This document shows positions 8,931 to 18,082 of a DNA stretch of 64,000 nucleotides, piece after piece. Numbering within the stretch: the first letter of the stretch is position 1; each line of letters starts with the position of its first letter. The notes beneath the pieces are model-generated. The model worked only from the letters and a program-made list of their open reading frames with translations. It was not told the DNA's origin and ran no database searches. The position numbers were made by a program, and so were the translations under genes. This DNA is from Lysobacteraceae bacterium PS02065 (lineage in GTDB: Bacteria > Pseudomonadota > Gammaproteobacteria > Xanthomonadales > Rhodanobacteraceae): assembly GCA_029959555.1 (NCBI GenBank), contig JASCPI010000001.1, positions 124,001-188,000 of the forward strand, written 5' to 3'.

Positions 8931-10799
8931 ATGTCCAGCTCGACCCGGCCGCTCGACACCACCGACCGATCACTCGCGTCCGTGATCACCTGGTGCCTCG
9001 TGTGCGCGTTCGTCCCGATCACGGCATGGCGGCTGTTCCAGTCGCTGGTGGTACAGCACCCAGGGCTCGCTGCCCCGCTCCGCATCGACTTCGCGATCGT
9101 CTGCGTGCTGGCCGTGCTGCTCGCGGTCCTCGGCGCGTGGATCCACCGCACGGGACGCTTCGCACCGGCGAGCGCGTTCGCAGGTGGTGCCCTGTTCGGG
9201 GCTATGACGTTCATCGCGATCCTCGGTACGCCGCTGCTCGATCCCACGTCGGTGAACTGGCTGCTGAGGGATGATCTCGCGCAGCACTACAGCGGCTGGG
9301 CCATGTTCCGCGAGTCGCCCTGGGCATGGCCACCGGGACTCACCACGACCTTGTCGCATCCCGTCGGCACGTCGATCGTCTACACGGATTCGCTGCCGCT
9401 GCTCGCGTTTCCGATGAAGCTCCTGGGCCCGCTGCTGCCCGGAACCTTCCAGTACATCGGCCTGTGGATGGCGATCGGCTTCACGCTGCAGGGTGGCTTC
9501 GGTGCACTGCTCGCACGGGGGTTTTCCCGCGACCCGGCGATCGTCCTCGCCTACGCAGCGCTGTTCGTGTCGGCGCCCATGCTGCTCAACCGCTTCGGCC
9601 ACGACACGCTCACCGCGCAGTGGCTGCTGCTGGCCGCGATCGGGTTGTATGCGCGTCACGCCCCCATCGGTACGCTCGTGAAGACCATGCCGCCGTGGTG
9701 GTTGCTCGCCGCGACCGCTGCACTCGTGCATCCCTATCTCGCCACGATGGTGCTCGCGATGTTCGTCGCTTCGCTGGGGCGCCGCGTGCTCGTCGATCGC
9801 AGCATGACGAAGGCCACGGCCGCCGTCGCCCTCGTCGCCGCGATCGCCATCGTCATCGTGCTCTGGTGGCTCAGTGGCGCCTTCATCATCGGCGACAAAC
9901 GCTCGATCTCGGGCGTGCCGTACGGTCACTACTCGTTCAACCTGCTCGGCCTGTTCGACTCGATGGGTTTCTCGCGCTACGTCCCGGCCTTCGAGGTGGG
10001 TCCCGGCCAGTACGAAGGTTTCGCATGGCCGGGCCTCGGCATGTGGCTCGTGTTCGCGATCGCACTCGTGGTCGGACTGGTGTTCCGCCGGCAGCATCGC
10101 GGCGGATGGCGGCGGCACATGCCGTTGCTGGCCGTGCTCGCCGCGATGACCGTGTTCGCGACGAGCAGCGTCATCATGGTCGGCACGACCGTGCTCGTGG
10201 ATCATCCGATCGAGCATCCGATCATCGGCGCGTTCAGGAGCTCGGGCCGATTCATCTGGCCGCTCTACTACACGCTGTTCGCACTCTCGCTGTTTCTGGT
10301 CGCGCGCCATCTGAAACCCGTCGTCGCGATGGCCACGCTCGTGTTCGCATGCATCGTCCAGTTTGCAGACGCATCGCTCATTCATGCGCATTTCGCCGGC
10401 CAGCGCGCGCTGACCGTCGAAGCACCTCCCGGTTCGCGCCTGACATCACCGCGATGGCTCGACCTCGTCGTCGGGCGTCGACACCTCACGGTGTTGCCTC
10501 CCAGAGGCTGCGGGCCGAGCGAGTCTTGGCTGCCGTTCGTGCTACTGGCCTCGGAGCACCATCTGACCGTGAATACCGCTCATCTCGCACGCTCGGACGC
10601 CCGACGCGTCGTGGCCTACTGCGACGACCTGCGCGCGCAGTTGGGGAGTGGTCGTGTTTCCGCGGACGATCTCTACGTCATCGTCGATGAAGCCTGGATG
10701 GACCAGTTCCCCGCCACGCGCGAGCGTTTGGCCTGCGAGACCCTGGATGGGTATGCTGCGTGTCTGGCTCCAGCCGACGCCGGCTCGCCATCTGGCTGA
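8931..10799 (+). CDS. Multi-pass membrane protein, DUF6311-like (glycosyltransferase-C-like)
   Basis: A 622-residue protein with about eleven predicted membrane segments across residues 15-475 and a C-terminal soluble part of about 140 residues with several cysteines. The pattern of a loop after the second or third segment containing 'DLAQHYSGWAMFRESPW', then alternating helices, resembles the DUF6311 family of integral membrane proteins thought to be GT-C-like. The ATG at 8931 has AAGGAAG upstream. The adjacent methyltransferase 51 bases downstream may act in the same cell-surface process. Substrate unknown. Confidence 0.7.
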   Translation: MSSSTRPLDTTDRSLASVITWCLVCAFVPITAWRLFQSLVVQHPGLAAPLRIDFAIVCVLAVLLAVLGAWIHRTGRFAPASAFAGGALFGAMTFIAILGTPLLDPTSVNWLLRDDLAQHYSGWAMFRESPWAWPPGLTTTLSHPVGTSIVYTDSLPLLAFPMKLLGPLLPGTFQYIGLWMAIGFTLQGGFGALLARGFSRDPAIVLAYAALFVSAPMLLNRFGHDTLTAQWLLLAAIGLYARHAPIGTLVKTMPPWWLLAATAALVHPYLATMVLAMFVASLGRRVLVDRSMTKATAAVALVAAIAIVIVLWWLSGAFIIGDKRSISGVPYGHYSFNLLGLFDSMGFSRYVPAFEVGPGQYEGFAWPGLGMWLVFAIALVVGLVFRRQHRGGWRRHMPLLAVLAAMTVFATSSVIMVGTTVLVDHPIEHPIIGAFRSSGRFIWPLYYTLFALSLFLVARHLKPVVAMATLVFACIVQFADASLIHAHFAGQRALTVEAPPGSRLTSPRWLDLVVGRRHLTVLPPRGCGPSESWLPFVLLASEHHLTVNTAHLARSDARRVVAYCDDLRAQLGSGRVSADDLYVIVDEAWMDQFPATRERLACETLDGYAACLAPADAGSPSG

Positions 10800-10850
10800 C
10801 GTACCCTCTGCGTCGTCCGTGCACTTCCACGAAAGGAGCACGCTGCAACG

Positions 10851-11990
10851 ATGAAGACCTCGATCGCGCGCCTCACGTCCCGCATCGCCGAAAGGTTTCC
10901 TTCAGCACGGCGGATGCCCGAGCCCCTCAAGCGCCTGCTGAGGCGCTATCTGCTCGACGGTTCGTCGTCCGGCGCGAGGACACGCACGGGCACGAACGAC
11001 GCGGCCTACGCATCGCGCCTCGCCGCCGAGAAGCAGATCTTCGAGGACCAGGTCGAGGTCAACGACCTGCCTGCGATCTTCCACTACTGGTCCAACACCT
11101 ACCTGCGTCCGAAGCTCGAGCGCTTCGGCTTCAGCGACCCCGACGGCTTCTTCGCGACCTTCCTCGCGCGCAGCGTGCACGACCACCAGGGCACGACGGC
11201 GCGCTTCGCGAGCGTCGGCGCGGGCAACTGCGACACCGAGGTCCGCGTCGCGAAGCGCCTGCTCGATCTCGGCGTGCGCGACTTCACGATCGAATGCATC
11301 GACATCAACGCGACGATGCTCGCGCGTGGCCATGCCCTTGCGGAAGAGGCGGGTGTCGGCGCGCACATCCGCACGCACGAGACCGATTTCAACGCGTGGA
11401 AGCCGAGCCCCGGATCGTTCGCCGCGATCATGGCCAACCAGAGCCTGCACCACGTCGTGCAGCTCGAGACTCTGTTCGACGCGATCACGCGCGGACTCGA
11501 CGACGACGGGCGTTTCCTGACCAGCGACATGATCGGCCGCAACGGCCACATGCGCTGGCCCGAGGCGCTCGCGATCGTCGACGAGTTCTGGCGTGAGCTG
11601 CCCGAGGCCTACCGCTGGAACCGGCAGCTCAAACGCCACGAAGCGTCGCACGGCAACTGGGACTGTTCGGGCGAGGGTTTCGAAGGCATCCGCGCGCAGG
11701 ACATCCTGCCGCTGCTGGTCGAGCGCTTCGATTTCGAGTTCTTTCTCGGTTACGGCAACGTCATCGATCCGTTCGTCGATCGCAGCTTCGGCGGGCACTT
11801 CGATCCCGACCGCGAATGGGACCGCGACTTCATCGACCGCGTGCATGCGCGCGACGAGGCCGAGATGCTCGCCGGCACGATCAAGCCGACCCACATCATG
11901 GCCGCGATGCGCAAGCGCCCGTTCGCGGGCACCTGCGCCCACCTGCCCGGCCTGCCGCCCGCACAGTGCGTGCGCGATCCGCGGGCGTGA
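10851..11990 (+). CDS. Class I SAM-dependent methyltransferase
   Basis: A 379-residue protein. The SAM-binding glycine-rich strand-loop 'FASVGAGNCDTE' is near residue 120, the acidic end of strand 2 (CIDINATML) follows, and 'IMANQSLHHV' fits motif IV/post-I of class I methyltransferases. About 110 N-terminal residues precede the catalytic core, including a basic segment. AAGGAG stands before the ATG. The substrate is not evident; the membrane protein upstream hints at surface-glycan or lipid modification. It is convergent with tsaB across an inverted repeat. Confidence 0.75.
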   Translation: MKTSIARLTSRIAERFPSARRMPEPLKRLLRRYLLDGSSSGARTRTGTNDAAYASRLAAEKQIFEDQVEVNDLPAIFHYWSNTYLRPKLERFGFSDPDGFFATFLARSVHDHQGTTARFASVGAGNCDTEVRVAKRLLDLGVRDFTIECIDINATMLARGHALAEEAGVGAHIRTHETDFNAWKPSPGSFAAIMANQSLHHVVQLETLFDAITRGLDDDGRFLTSDMIGRNGHMRWPEALAIVDEFWRELPEAYRWNRQLKRHEASHGNWDCSGEGFEGIRAQDILPLLVERFDFEFFLGYGNVIDPFVDRSFGGHFDPDREWDRDFIDRVHARDEAEMLAGTIKPTHIMAAMRKRPFAGTCAHLPGLPPAQCVRDPRA

Positions 11991-12015
11991 CGCCTGCGAC
12001 TCGCGGCGTCCAGAT

Positions 12016-12092
12016 CTGGGGTCAGGTTCATTTTTCCGCCGCGGCACTCGCTGCTGCGACGACGGGATCCGGAAAAATGAACCTGACCCCAG
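12016..12092. repeat. 23-bp perfect inverted repeat, REP-like palindrome / bidirectional terminator
   Basis: The 23-base arm at 12016-12038 (begins CTGGGGTCAGGTTCATTT) is matched exactly in reverse complement at 12070-12092, separated by 31 bases. It lies between the convergent genes at 10851-11990 and 12099-12800. The T5 run inside one arm and A5 inside the other would allow termination on either strand. The GGGGTCAGGTTCA core resembles palindromic units dispersed in many gammaproteobacterial genomes near REP-associated transposases; no transposase is present here. Confidence 0.8.
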
Positions 12093-12098
12093 CGTCGC

Positions 12099-12800
12099 TC
12101 ACGCATTCGCACGCGCGCGCCGCTGCTCCTCGCTCGTGAGCGCGACCTTGTCGCGCAGGTAGACCGGCAACGCGAGTTCGGGGGCGAGGCCTTCGCCGTC
12201 ACGCAGGCGCGGCATGGCGAGACGGGCGACCGCGGCGGCCTGCGGGAAGCGTTGGCCCGCAGTCCACGCGGGCGGCGTGTCGAGCCGGCCCGAGATCACT
12301 TCGGCGTAGGTATCCCAACCCGTGCCGATGACGGCCCAGGCGTGGTGGCCGTGCACGGCGAGGCCCGAAGCAGGACCGACCGTCTCGGGACCGCTTGCCT
12401 CGACGAGCCCGTCGGCGGTGCGGCGGAACGTGCCCGCGTAGATCTCGCCCATGCGCGCGTCGATCACGGCGAGGATGTGGCCGTGTTCTATCGGTGCATC
12501 CATCGCGAGCGCGGCCAGCGACGACACCGGCACCACCGGCAGGTGCAGCGCGAGCGCGATGCCCTGCGCGGCCGAGATCGCGAGGCGCACACCCGTGAAC
12601 GCACCGGGTCCGCGGCCGACCGCGATCGCATCGAGGCTGCGGCGCGACAGACCCGCCTCGGCCAGAACCGCGTCGCACATCGGCAGCAGCAGTTCGGCGT
12701 GGCGACGCGGCGCGACCTCGCTGCGCACGACGAGCTCGTCGCCGGCCAGCAAGGCCACCGAGCAACCCTCGGTGGCGGTTTCGATGGCGAGGAGGTTCAT
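12099..12800 (-). CDS. tsaB: tRNA threonylcarbamoyladenosine biosynthesis protein TsaB
   Basis: A 233-residue ASKHA-fold protein starting 'MNLLAIETATEGCSVAL', the typical TsaB N-terminus, with the 'GRGPGAFTGVRL' motif at about residues 67-78. TsaB is the non-catalytic partner that bridges TsaD and TsaE to make t6A37 in tRNAs. The ATG at 12800 overlaps the creD stop (ATGA), so it is translationally coupled to creD. Confidence 0.95.
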   Translation of the reverse strand: MNLLAIETATEGCSVALLAGDELVVRSEVAPRRHAELLLPMCDAVLAEAGLSRRSLDAIAVGRGPGAFTGVRLAISAAQGIALALHLPVVPVSSLAALAMDAPIEHGHILAVIDARMGEIYAGTFRRTADGLVEASGPETVGPASGLAVHGHHAWAVIGTGWDTYAEVISGRLDTPPAWTAGQRFPQAAAVARLAMPRLRDGEGLAPELALPVYLRDKVALTSEEQRRARANA

Positions 12801-14152
12801 GCGGACTCCATGGCGGCGCGCGGGGCGGGAGGCGGCACCGGCTGCGGCGCGACGACGGGGCCGAGAGCGTACCAGTCCACGCGGCGGGTCAGGTACATGA
12901 GCAGGCCGACGGCGGCGAGCAGCGCGATTGCGCCCATGAGCAGCGAGTACTGCTCGCTGATGACGAGCCCGTACAGCAGCACGTAGACACCGGCCAGCAG
13001 TGCGCCGAGCGCGGCACCCGCACTGCGCCGCCGCGATGCCGCAGCCGCATAGCCCGCGACGATGCCGATGACCGCGCAGGCCGCGATCGCATAGGAAGGA
13101 CCGAAGCCGATCTGTTCCGACAACGCGAGCAGCACGACGTAGAACGTGCACAGCGCCAGGCCGACCAGAAGGTATTGCACGGGATGCACGCGCCAGCGCC
13201 CGAGCGCGTCGAACAGGAACAGCGCGACGAACGTCAGCGCGACGAACAGGATGCCGTACTTGCCGGCGCGCTCGTTGCGCTGGTAGGTGCCCGCAGGCTG
13301 GTAAAGCTCGACGCCGAACGCAGCCGCATCGAGCGCGCCGAAGCTGATCGTGCCCTCGCGCCAGTGCTGGCCGAACGAGCGGTTGAGGTCGAGCACCTGC
13401 CACTGCGCCTCGAAACCCTTCTCGTCGATCGCGTGGCGCGTCGGCAGGAACGCGCCCGTGAAACCGGGATCGGGCCACGGCGCCGTGAGCGAGACATCGG
13501 TCTGGCGTGCGAGCGGCAGGAAGCGCATGAGCGCGGTGCCGGCGAGGCGCATGTCGTAGGCGAAAGCGATGCGCTCGGCCTCGTGGTCGGCGAGCGGTAC
13601 CGCCACCTCGGTCGCCGACATGCCGCCGACGTCGCCGCCGGGGCCGAACGCGAACTCGCGCCCGCCAACGCGCATCGCCGAGATGCGCCGGATGCCGCGC
13701 ACGTCCGACACGGGCACGCGCAGCCGCGCGTCGGCCCACAGCGGCTCGCCACCGCCGCTGCCGAGCGCGACGAGCGCCGCCGTCTCGAAATGCCCGGACA
13801 CCTCGAGGTCGCCCGTGTAGACCGGCGTCTCGTAGATGCCGTAGCGACGCCGCTCGGTGGCGAGGCTTCCGCCGATGCGCAGCGTGTCGGGCAGCAGGTA
13901 GTGGTTGACCACGACCGCGCTCCAGCCCTTGTCGTTCTGCACCTGCGTGCGCACCGGCACGACGAGCACGGGGCCGCCGACGACCTGTTCGCCGCCCCAG
14001 CGCGAGGCGATCGTCGCGCGCGATTCCTGTTCGAGGCCTTCGCGCTCCTCGATGAGCAGGCGCACCTGCAGAAGCGGGATCAGCATGAGCAGGCCGAGGA
14101 ACCCCACGCCGAGCGCCTTGAGCGTCGCACCTTGTCCGTCTCTGAACTGCAT
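12797..14152 (-). CDS. creD: Inner membrane protein CreD family
   Basis: A 451-residue protein with one N-terminal membrane helix (about residues 12-33), a periplasmic domain of some 280 residues with the family motif 'YGIYETPVYTGDLEVSG', then five or six membrane helices (about 315-430) and a Pro-rich tail. CreD is part of the CreBC (carbon source responsive) regulon in enterics and its molecular role is unclear. No creBC genes are adjacent. Its promoter must lie in the 181-base region shared with the divergent MocR gene. Confidence 0.9.
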   Translation of the reverse strand: MQFRDGQGATLKALGVGFLGLLMLIPLLQVRLLIEEREGLEQESRATIASRWGGEQVVGGPVLVVPVRTQVQNDKGWSAVVVNHYLLPDTLRIGGSLATERRRYGIYETPVYTGDLEVSGHFETAALVALGSGGGEPLWADARLRVPVSDVRGIRRISAMRVGGREFAFGPGGDVGGMSATEVAVPLADHEAERIAFAYDMRLAGTALMRFLPLARQTDVSLTAPWPDPGFTGAFLPTRHAIDEKGFEAQWQVLDLNRSFGQHWREGTISFGALDAAAFGVELYQPAGTYQRNERAGKYGILFVALTFVALFLFDALGRWRVHPVQYLLVGLALCTFYVVLLALSEQIGFGPSYAIAACAVIGIVAGYAAAASRRRSAGAALGALLAGVYVLLYGLVISEQYSLLMGAIALLAAVGLLMYLTRRVDWYALGPVVAPQPVPPPAPRAAMESA

Positions 14153-14333
14153 GAATCACCTCTTCCGATGGCGGGATGGAGGCATTGCAGCGCGCGCGGC
14201 GGGCCGGGCCGCGGCGGGATCGGCCGAAACGCGGGCGAATCGGGGCGTCCAGGCGACGTGCGGCCAACTGATATGGTGTTTTTCACCGATCCTGCATCTG
14301 TTCCGATCAGATCGATGCGCGGACAATGCCGCC

Positions 14334-15770
14334 ATGCCGACCGCCGCCGCCAAGCGCTACGAGCACCTCGCCGACGAAATCGCCGATTCGATCCGCGACG
14401 GCGTGCTGCGCCCGGGCGACCGCCTGCCGTCGGTGCGCCAGGCCAGCCGCTCGCGCGAGGTCAGCCCGTCGACGGTGTTCCATGCCTACTACCTGCTCGA
14501 GGCGCGCGGCCTGATCCGCGCACGCGACCGCTCGGGCTACTACGTCACCGCCGGCCCGCGCACGCTGCCGGCCGAACCCGAGACGGCCTCGCAGCCCGAC
14601 GAGGACAGCCGTCCGGTCGACCTCGGCGCACGGGTGTTCGAGATCCTCGAGGCGACGCGTGCGCGCGAAGTCGTGCCGCTCGGTTCGGCGTTCCCGAGCC
14701 CGCTGCTGTTTCCGTTGCCGCGCCTCGCGCGCGTCATGGCCTCGACCGTGCACCGTCTCGATCCCTGGGCCAGCGTCGACGATCTCGGCCCCGGCAACGC
14801 CGCACTGCGTCGCCAGATCGCGCTGCGCTACCTCGCCGACGGCCTGCACGTGCGCGCCGACGACATCGTCGTCACCAACGGTGCGCTCGAGGCGCTCAAC
14901 CTCTGCCTCATGGCGGTCACGCGGCCCGGTGATGCGGTCGTGATCGAATCACCGACGTTCTACGGCGCGCTGCAGGCGCTCGAACGCAACGGCCTGCAGG
15001 CGATCGAGGTGCCGACGCATCCGCGCGAGGGCGTCGACCTCGACGCCCTCGAACGCGTGTTCACGCGCCACAAGCCGAAGGCCTGCTGGCTCATGACGAC
15101 GTTCCAGAACCCGCTCGGCGCGCTCATGGCCGACGAGCGCAAGCGTGCGCTCGTCGAGTTGTGCGCGCGCCACGCCGTGCCGCTCATCGAGGACGACGTC
15201 TACGGCGAGCTCTACTACGGCGCACGCCGGCCGACGCCCGCGAAGGCGTTCGACCGCGACGGCATCGTCATGCACTGCTCGTCGTTCTCGAAATGCCTCG
15301 CGCCGGGCTGGCGCATCGGCTGGGCCGCCGCGGGCCGCCACGTGCGCGATGTCGCGCGCCTCAAGCTGTCGACCAGCATCGCTACCGCGGCACCGACCCA
15401 GGCCACTCTCGCGAACTACCTCGAGAAAGGCGGCTACGACCGCCACCTGCGGCAGCTGCGCCACGCCTTGTCGGTGCAGCAGGGCGAGATGATGCGCGCG
15501 ATCGCGCGGCACTTCCCCGAAGGCACGCGCGCGACGCGACCGGCCGGCGGCTACTTCATCTGGGTCGAGATGCCCGCGCACGTCGACGCGCTCGACGTGC
15601 ACCGCCATGCGCTGTCGCACGGCATCAGCGTCGCGCCGGGCCCGATCTTCTCGCTGCAGGGCCGCTTCCGGCACTGTCTGCGCCTCAACTGCGGGCATCC
15701 GTTCGATGCCCGCGTCGACGCCGCGATCGCGACGCTGGGCCGGCTCGCCGCCGCCTCGCGCGCGACGTGA
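14334..15770 (+). CDS. MocR/PdxR-type GntR regulator fused to a PLP aminotransferase domain
   Basis: A 478-residue two-domain protein. Residues 1-75 form a GntR winged HTH (ADSIRDGVLRPGDRLPSVRQ), and the rest is a fold-type I aminotransferase domain with the PLP-binding lysine K320 in 'SSFSKCLAPGWRIGW'. Such proteins are transcription factors that use PLP or a PLP adduct as effector. The ATG at 14334 was chosen because it begins just before the HTH. It is divergent from creD, which may be a target because family members often regulate the divergent gene; that is inference. Confidence 0.9.
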   Translation: MPTAAAKRYEHLADEIADSIRDGVLRPGDRLPSVRQASRSREVSPSTVFHAYYLLEARGLIRARDRSGYYVTAGPRTLPAEPETASQPDEDSRPVDLGARVFEILEATRAREVVPLGSAFPSPLLFPLPRLARVMASTVHRLDPWASVDDLGPGNAALRRQIALRYLADGLHVRADDIVVTNGALEALNLCLMAVTRPGDAVVIESPTFYGALQALERNGLQAIEVPTHPREGVDLDALERVFTRHKPKACWLMTTFQNPLGALMADERKRALVELCARHAVPLIEDDVYGELYYGARRPTPAKAFDRDGIVMHCSSFSKCLAPGWRIGWAAAGRHVRDVARLKLSTSIATAAPTQATLANYLEKGGYDRHLRQLRHALSVQQGEMMRAIARHFPEGTRATRPAGGYFIWVEMPAHVDALDVHRHALSHGISVAPGPIFSLQGRFRHCLRLNCGHPFDARVDAAIATLGRLAAASRAT

Positions 15771-15790
15771 CGCCACCACGCACCGACACG

Positions 15791-16555
15791 ATGACGAAGC
15801 CTCTCCACGCCATGTCTTCCCTGCCCCCTCTTTCGCGCATCGCGAGCGTTCTCGTCGGCATCGCGATCGTCGTCACCACCCTCGCGATGCCGGGTCGTGC
15901 GCGCGCCGACGACGCCGATGCCGGCATGCGCGAGCGCCTCGCCGGTTGCGCGGTCTGCCATGGCGATCGTGGCCAGGGTGCGCACGGTGCCGAGTACTTC
16001 CCGCACCTCGCCGGCAAACCCGCCGGCTATCTGCTCGAGCAGATGCGCGCGTTCCGCGACGGCAAGCGCCACTACGCGCAGATGATCTACCTCATGCAGT
16101 ACCTCGACGATGCCTGGCTCGCCGAGGTCGCCGACTGGTACGCGGCGCAGCCGCCGATCGTGAAGCAGGCCGAATCGGGCACGCCGATGCGCGAGGTCGA
16201 CGTCGCGCGCGCGCGCCAGCTGGTTTTCGACGGTGATCCCGCGAAAGGGCTTACCGCATGCTCGGCCTGTCATGGTCGCGCGCTGGCCGGGCTCGAGCCC
16301 GGCGTGCCCGCGCTCGTCGGCTTGCCGACCGAGTACATCATTGCGCAGTTCGGCGGCTGGATCACCGGCGTGCGCCAGTCGACCGTGCCCGACTGCATGG
16401 CCTCGATCGCACGCAAACTGGAGCCGACCGACCTGCGCATCGTCGCGACGTGGCTGTCGCGCCAGGCGGCTCCCGACGGCGAACGTCCCGCAGCGGCCGG
16501 CACGCGCGCGCTGCCGCTCGCCTGCGGCGACCTCCCCGTGGAGGCTGCACGATGA
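15791..16555 (+). CDS. Diheme cytochrome c (c4-like)
   Basis: A 254-residue exported protein. A signal segment (about 15-39, ending A-R-A) is followed by two class I cytochrome c domains with heme sites CAVCH (53-57) and CSACH (157-161). The layout of two similar domains resembles cytochrome c4 and the electron-transfer partners of periplasmic dehydrogenases. The stop overlaps the start of the next gene (ATGA), so the two are an operon. Confidence 0.9.
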   Translation: MTKPLHAMSSLPPLSRIASVLVGIAIVVTTLAMPGRARADDADAGMRERLAGCAVCHGDRGQGAHGAEYFPHLAGKPAGYLLEQMRAFRDGKRHYAQMIYLMQYLDDAWLAEVADWYAAQPPIVKQAESGTPMREVDVARARQLVFDGDPAKGLTACSACHGRALAGLEPGVPALVGLPTEYIIAQFGGWITGVRQSTVPDCMASIARKLEPTDLRIVATWLSRQAAPDGERPAAAGTRALPLACGDLPVEAAR

Positions 16556-17871
16556 AAGCCTCGACGAAACTGCGCCTGCTCAAGCTCGCGATCCTGTTCC
16601 CGTTCGTCGCGCTCGCCGCGGTCATCGGCGGCGTGCTGTTCCAGGCGCAGGGCGGCTTCGCGGCCCTGCGCGTGCCGCACGGCGATGCCACACCGCTCGC
16701 GACCGATGCGGCCACGCTCGCGCACGGCGAATACCTCGCGCGCCTCGGCAACTGCGTGACCTGCCACACGACGCGCGGCGGCACGCCGTACGCCGGCGGT
16801 CGCGCGTTCCGCTCCGGCTACGGCACGCTGTACTCGACCAATCTCACACCCGACGCCACGACCGGCCTCGGCGACTGGTCGCTCGCCGAGTTCCGCCACG
16901 CGATGCGCGAGGGTGCGAGCCGCGAAGGCCTGCTCTACCCTGCGTTCCCGTTCGACCACTTCAAGCGCCTCACCGACGAGGATCTCGCCGCGCTGTTCGC
17001 ATTCCTGCGCCAGCTGCCCGCGGTCGACGCCCCGCGCACACCGAATGCCCTCGACTTTCCGGCGAGTTCGCGCCGCCTGCTGCTCGCGTGGCGCATGCTG
17101 TTCCACCGCCCGCATCCGTTCACGCCGGAGCCGTCGCAGTCGGAAGCCTGGAATCGCGGCCGCTACCTCGTCGATGGCCTCGGCCACTGCGCGATGTGCC
17201 ACAGCGGCCGCGGTGCGATGGCCTCGCTGCCGGCCGACCGTTACCTCGCCGGCGGCCGCATCCTCGGCCAGAACTGGTACGCACCGCCGCTCGACACGAA
17301 CAGCCTCGCGCGCTGGAGCGTCGACGATCTCGCCGGTTACCTGCGGCATGGCGTGTCGACACACGGCGCGGCCTACGGTCCGATGGCCGAAGTGATCTAC
17401 GTGAGCCTGCGCCATCTGCGCAAGGACGATGCGGCCGCGATGGCGACCTATCTCAAGACCGTGCCTGCAGCGCCGGCGCCGGTGATGTCGGCAACCGAGC
17501 GTGACCTGCGCCAGCGCCACGCCGCAGGTCGCGTGGTCGGTACGGCAGGACGTCGCCTCTACGCCGAGCACTGCGAAAGCTGCCACGGCGATGACGGTCG
17601 CGGCCGGGGACTCGACTACCCGCCACTCGCCGGCAATCCGCACGTCGTCGCCGACGATGCCGTCAACAGCATCCGCCTCGTGCTCGCGGGCGGCATCCCG
17701 CCGACCACGCCCGGCAATCCGCGCCCGCATTCGATGCCGCCGTTCTCGCAGGTGCTCGACGACGCGCAGATCGCCGACGTGCTCAACCACGTGCGCTCGA
17801 GCTGGGGCAACGAGGCGACCGCGATCGCGCCGGGAGACGTGCGCGCGTTGCGAGGTTCGACGCTGGACTGA
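16552..17871 (+). CDS. Triheme cytochrome c, membrane-dehydrogenase subunit type
   Basis: A 439-residue protein with an N-terminal membrane anchor or uncleaved signal (about 12-32) and three heme c sites: CVTCH (68-72), CAMCH near residue 214 and CESCH near residue 341. The spacing and the motif 'LTPDATTGLGDWS' after the first heme match the cytochrome subunits of alcohol, aldehyde and gluconate dehydrogenases, which feed electrons to ubiquinone. The catalytic dehydrogenase subunit is not present nearby, which is unusual. Probable partner is the diheme protein encoded just upstream. Confidence 0.9.
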   Translation: MKASTKLRLLKLAILFPFVALAAVIGGVLFQAQGGFAALRVPHGDATPLATDAATLAHGEYLARLGNCVTCHTTRGGTPYAGGRAFRSGYGTLYSTNLTPDATTGLGDWSLAEFRHAMREGASREGLLYPAFPFDHFKRLTDEDLAALFAFLRQLPAVDAPRTPNALDFPASSRRLLLAWRMLFHRPHPFTPEPSQSEAWNRGRYLVDGLGHCAMCHSGRGAMASLPADRYLAGGRILGQNWYAPPLDTNSLARWSVDDLAGYLRHGVSTHGAAYGPMAEVIYVSLRHLRKDDAAAMATYLKTVPAAPAPVMSATERDLRQRHAAGRVVGTAGRRLYAEHCESCHGDDGRGRGLDYPPLAGNPHVVADDAVNSIRLVLAGGIPPTTPGNPRPHSMPPFSQVLDDAQIADVLNHVRSSWGNEATAIAPGDVRALRGSTLD

Positions 17872-17951
17872 GGCATCGTGCGACGCAAGCCGGCTCGCGT
17901 GTCCTTCATGCGACCGGCGTTGCACGCGATCACGGAGGAATCATCCGTTAC

Positions 17952-17996
17952 GGTTCCACCCCGCACCGGATGCGGTGGAATGCTCATGGTGGAACC
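17952..17996. terminator. Nested inverted repeat between convergent cytochrome genes
   Basis: The arms GGTTCCACC (17952-17960) and GGTGGAACC (17988-17996) are perfect complements. A competing inner hairpin pairs TTCCA and CCGCA with TGCGG and TGGAA (17971-17980) using the same left arm. It lies in the 211-base gap between two convergent genes, where a bidirectional terminator is expected. There is no T-run, so the terminator role is tentative. Confidence 0.45.
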
Positions 17997-18082
17997 TGCG
18001 CAGCGGATTCCAGCGTGCACGCCGCGCCTGTTGCGCGCGGCTCATCGCAACCGCGCAGGGGGCCGCGGGCACAAGCGTCCGG

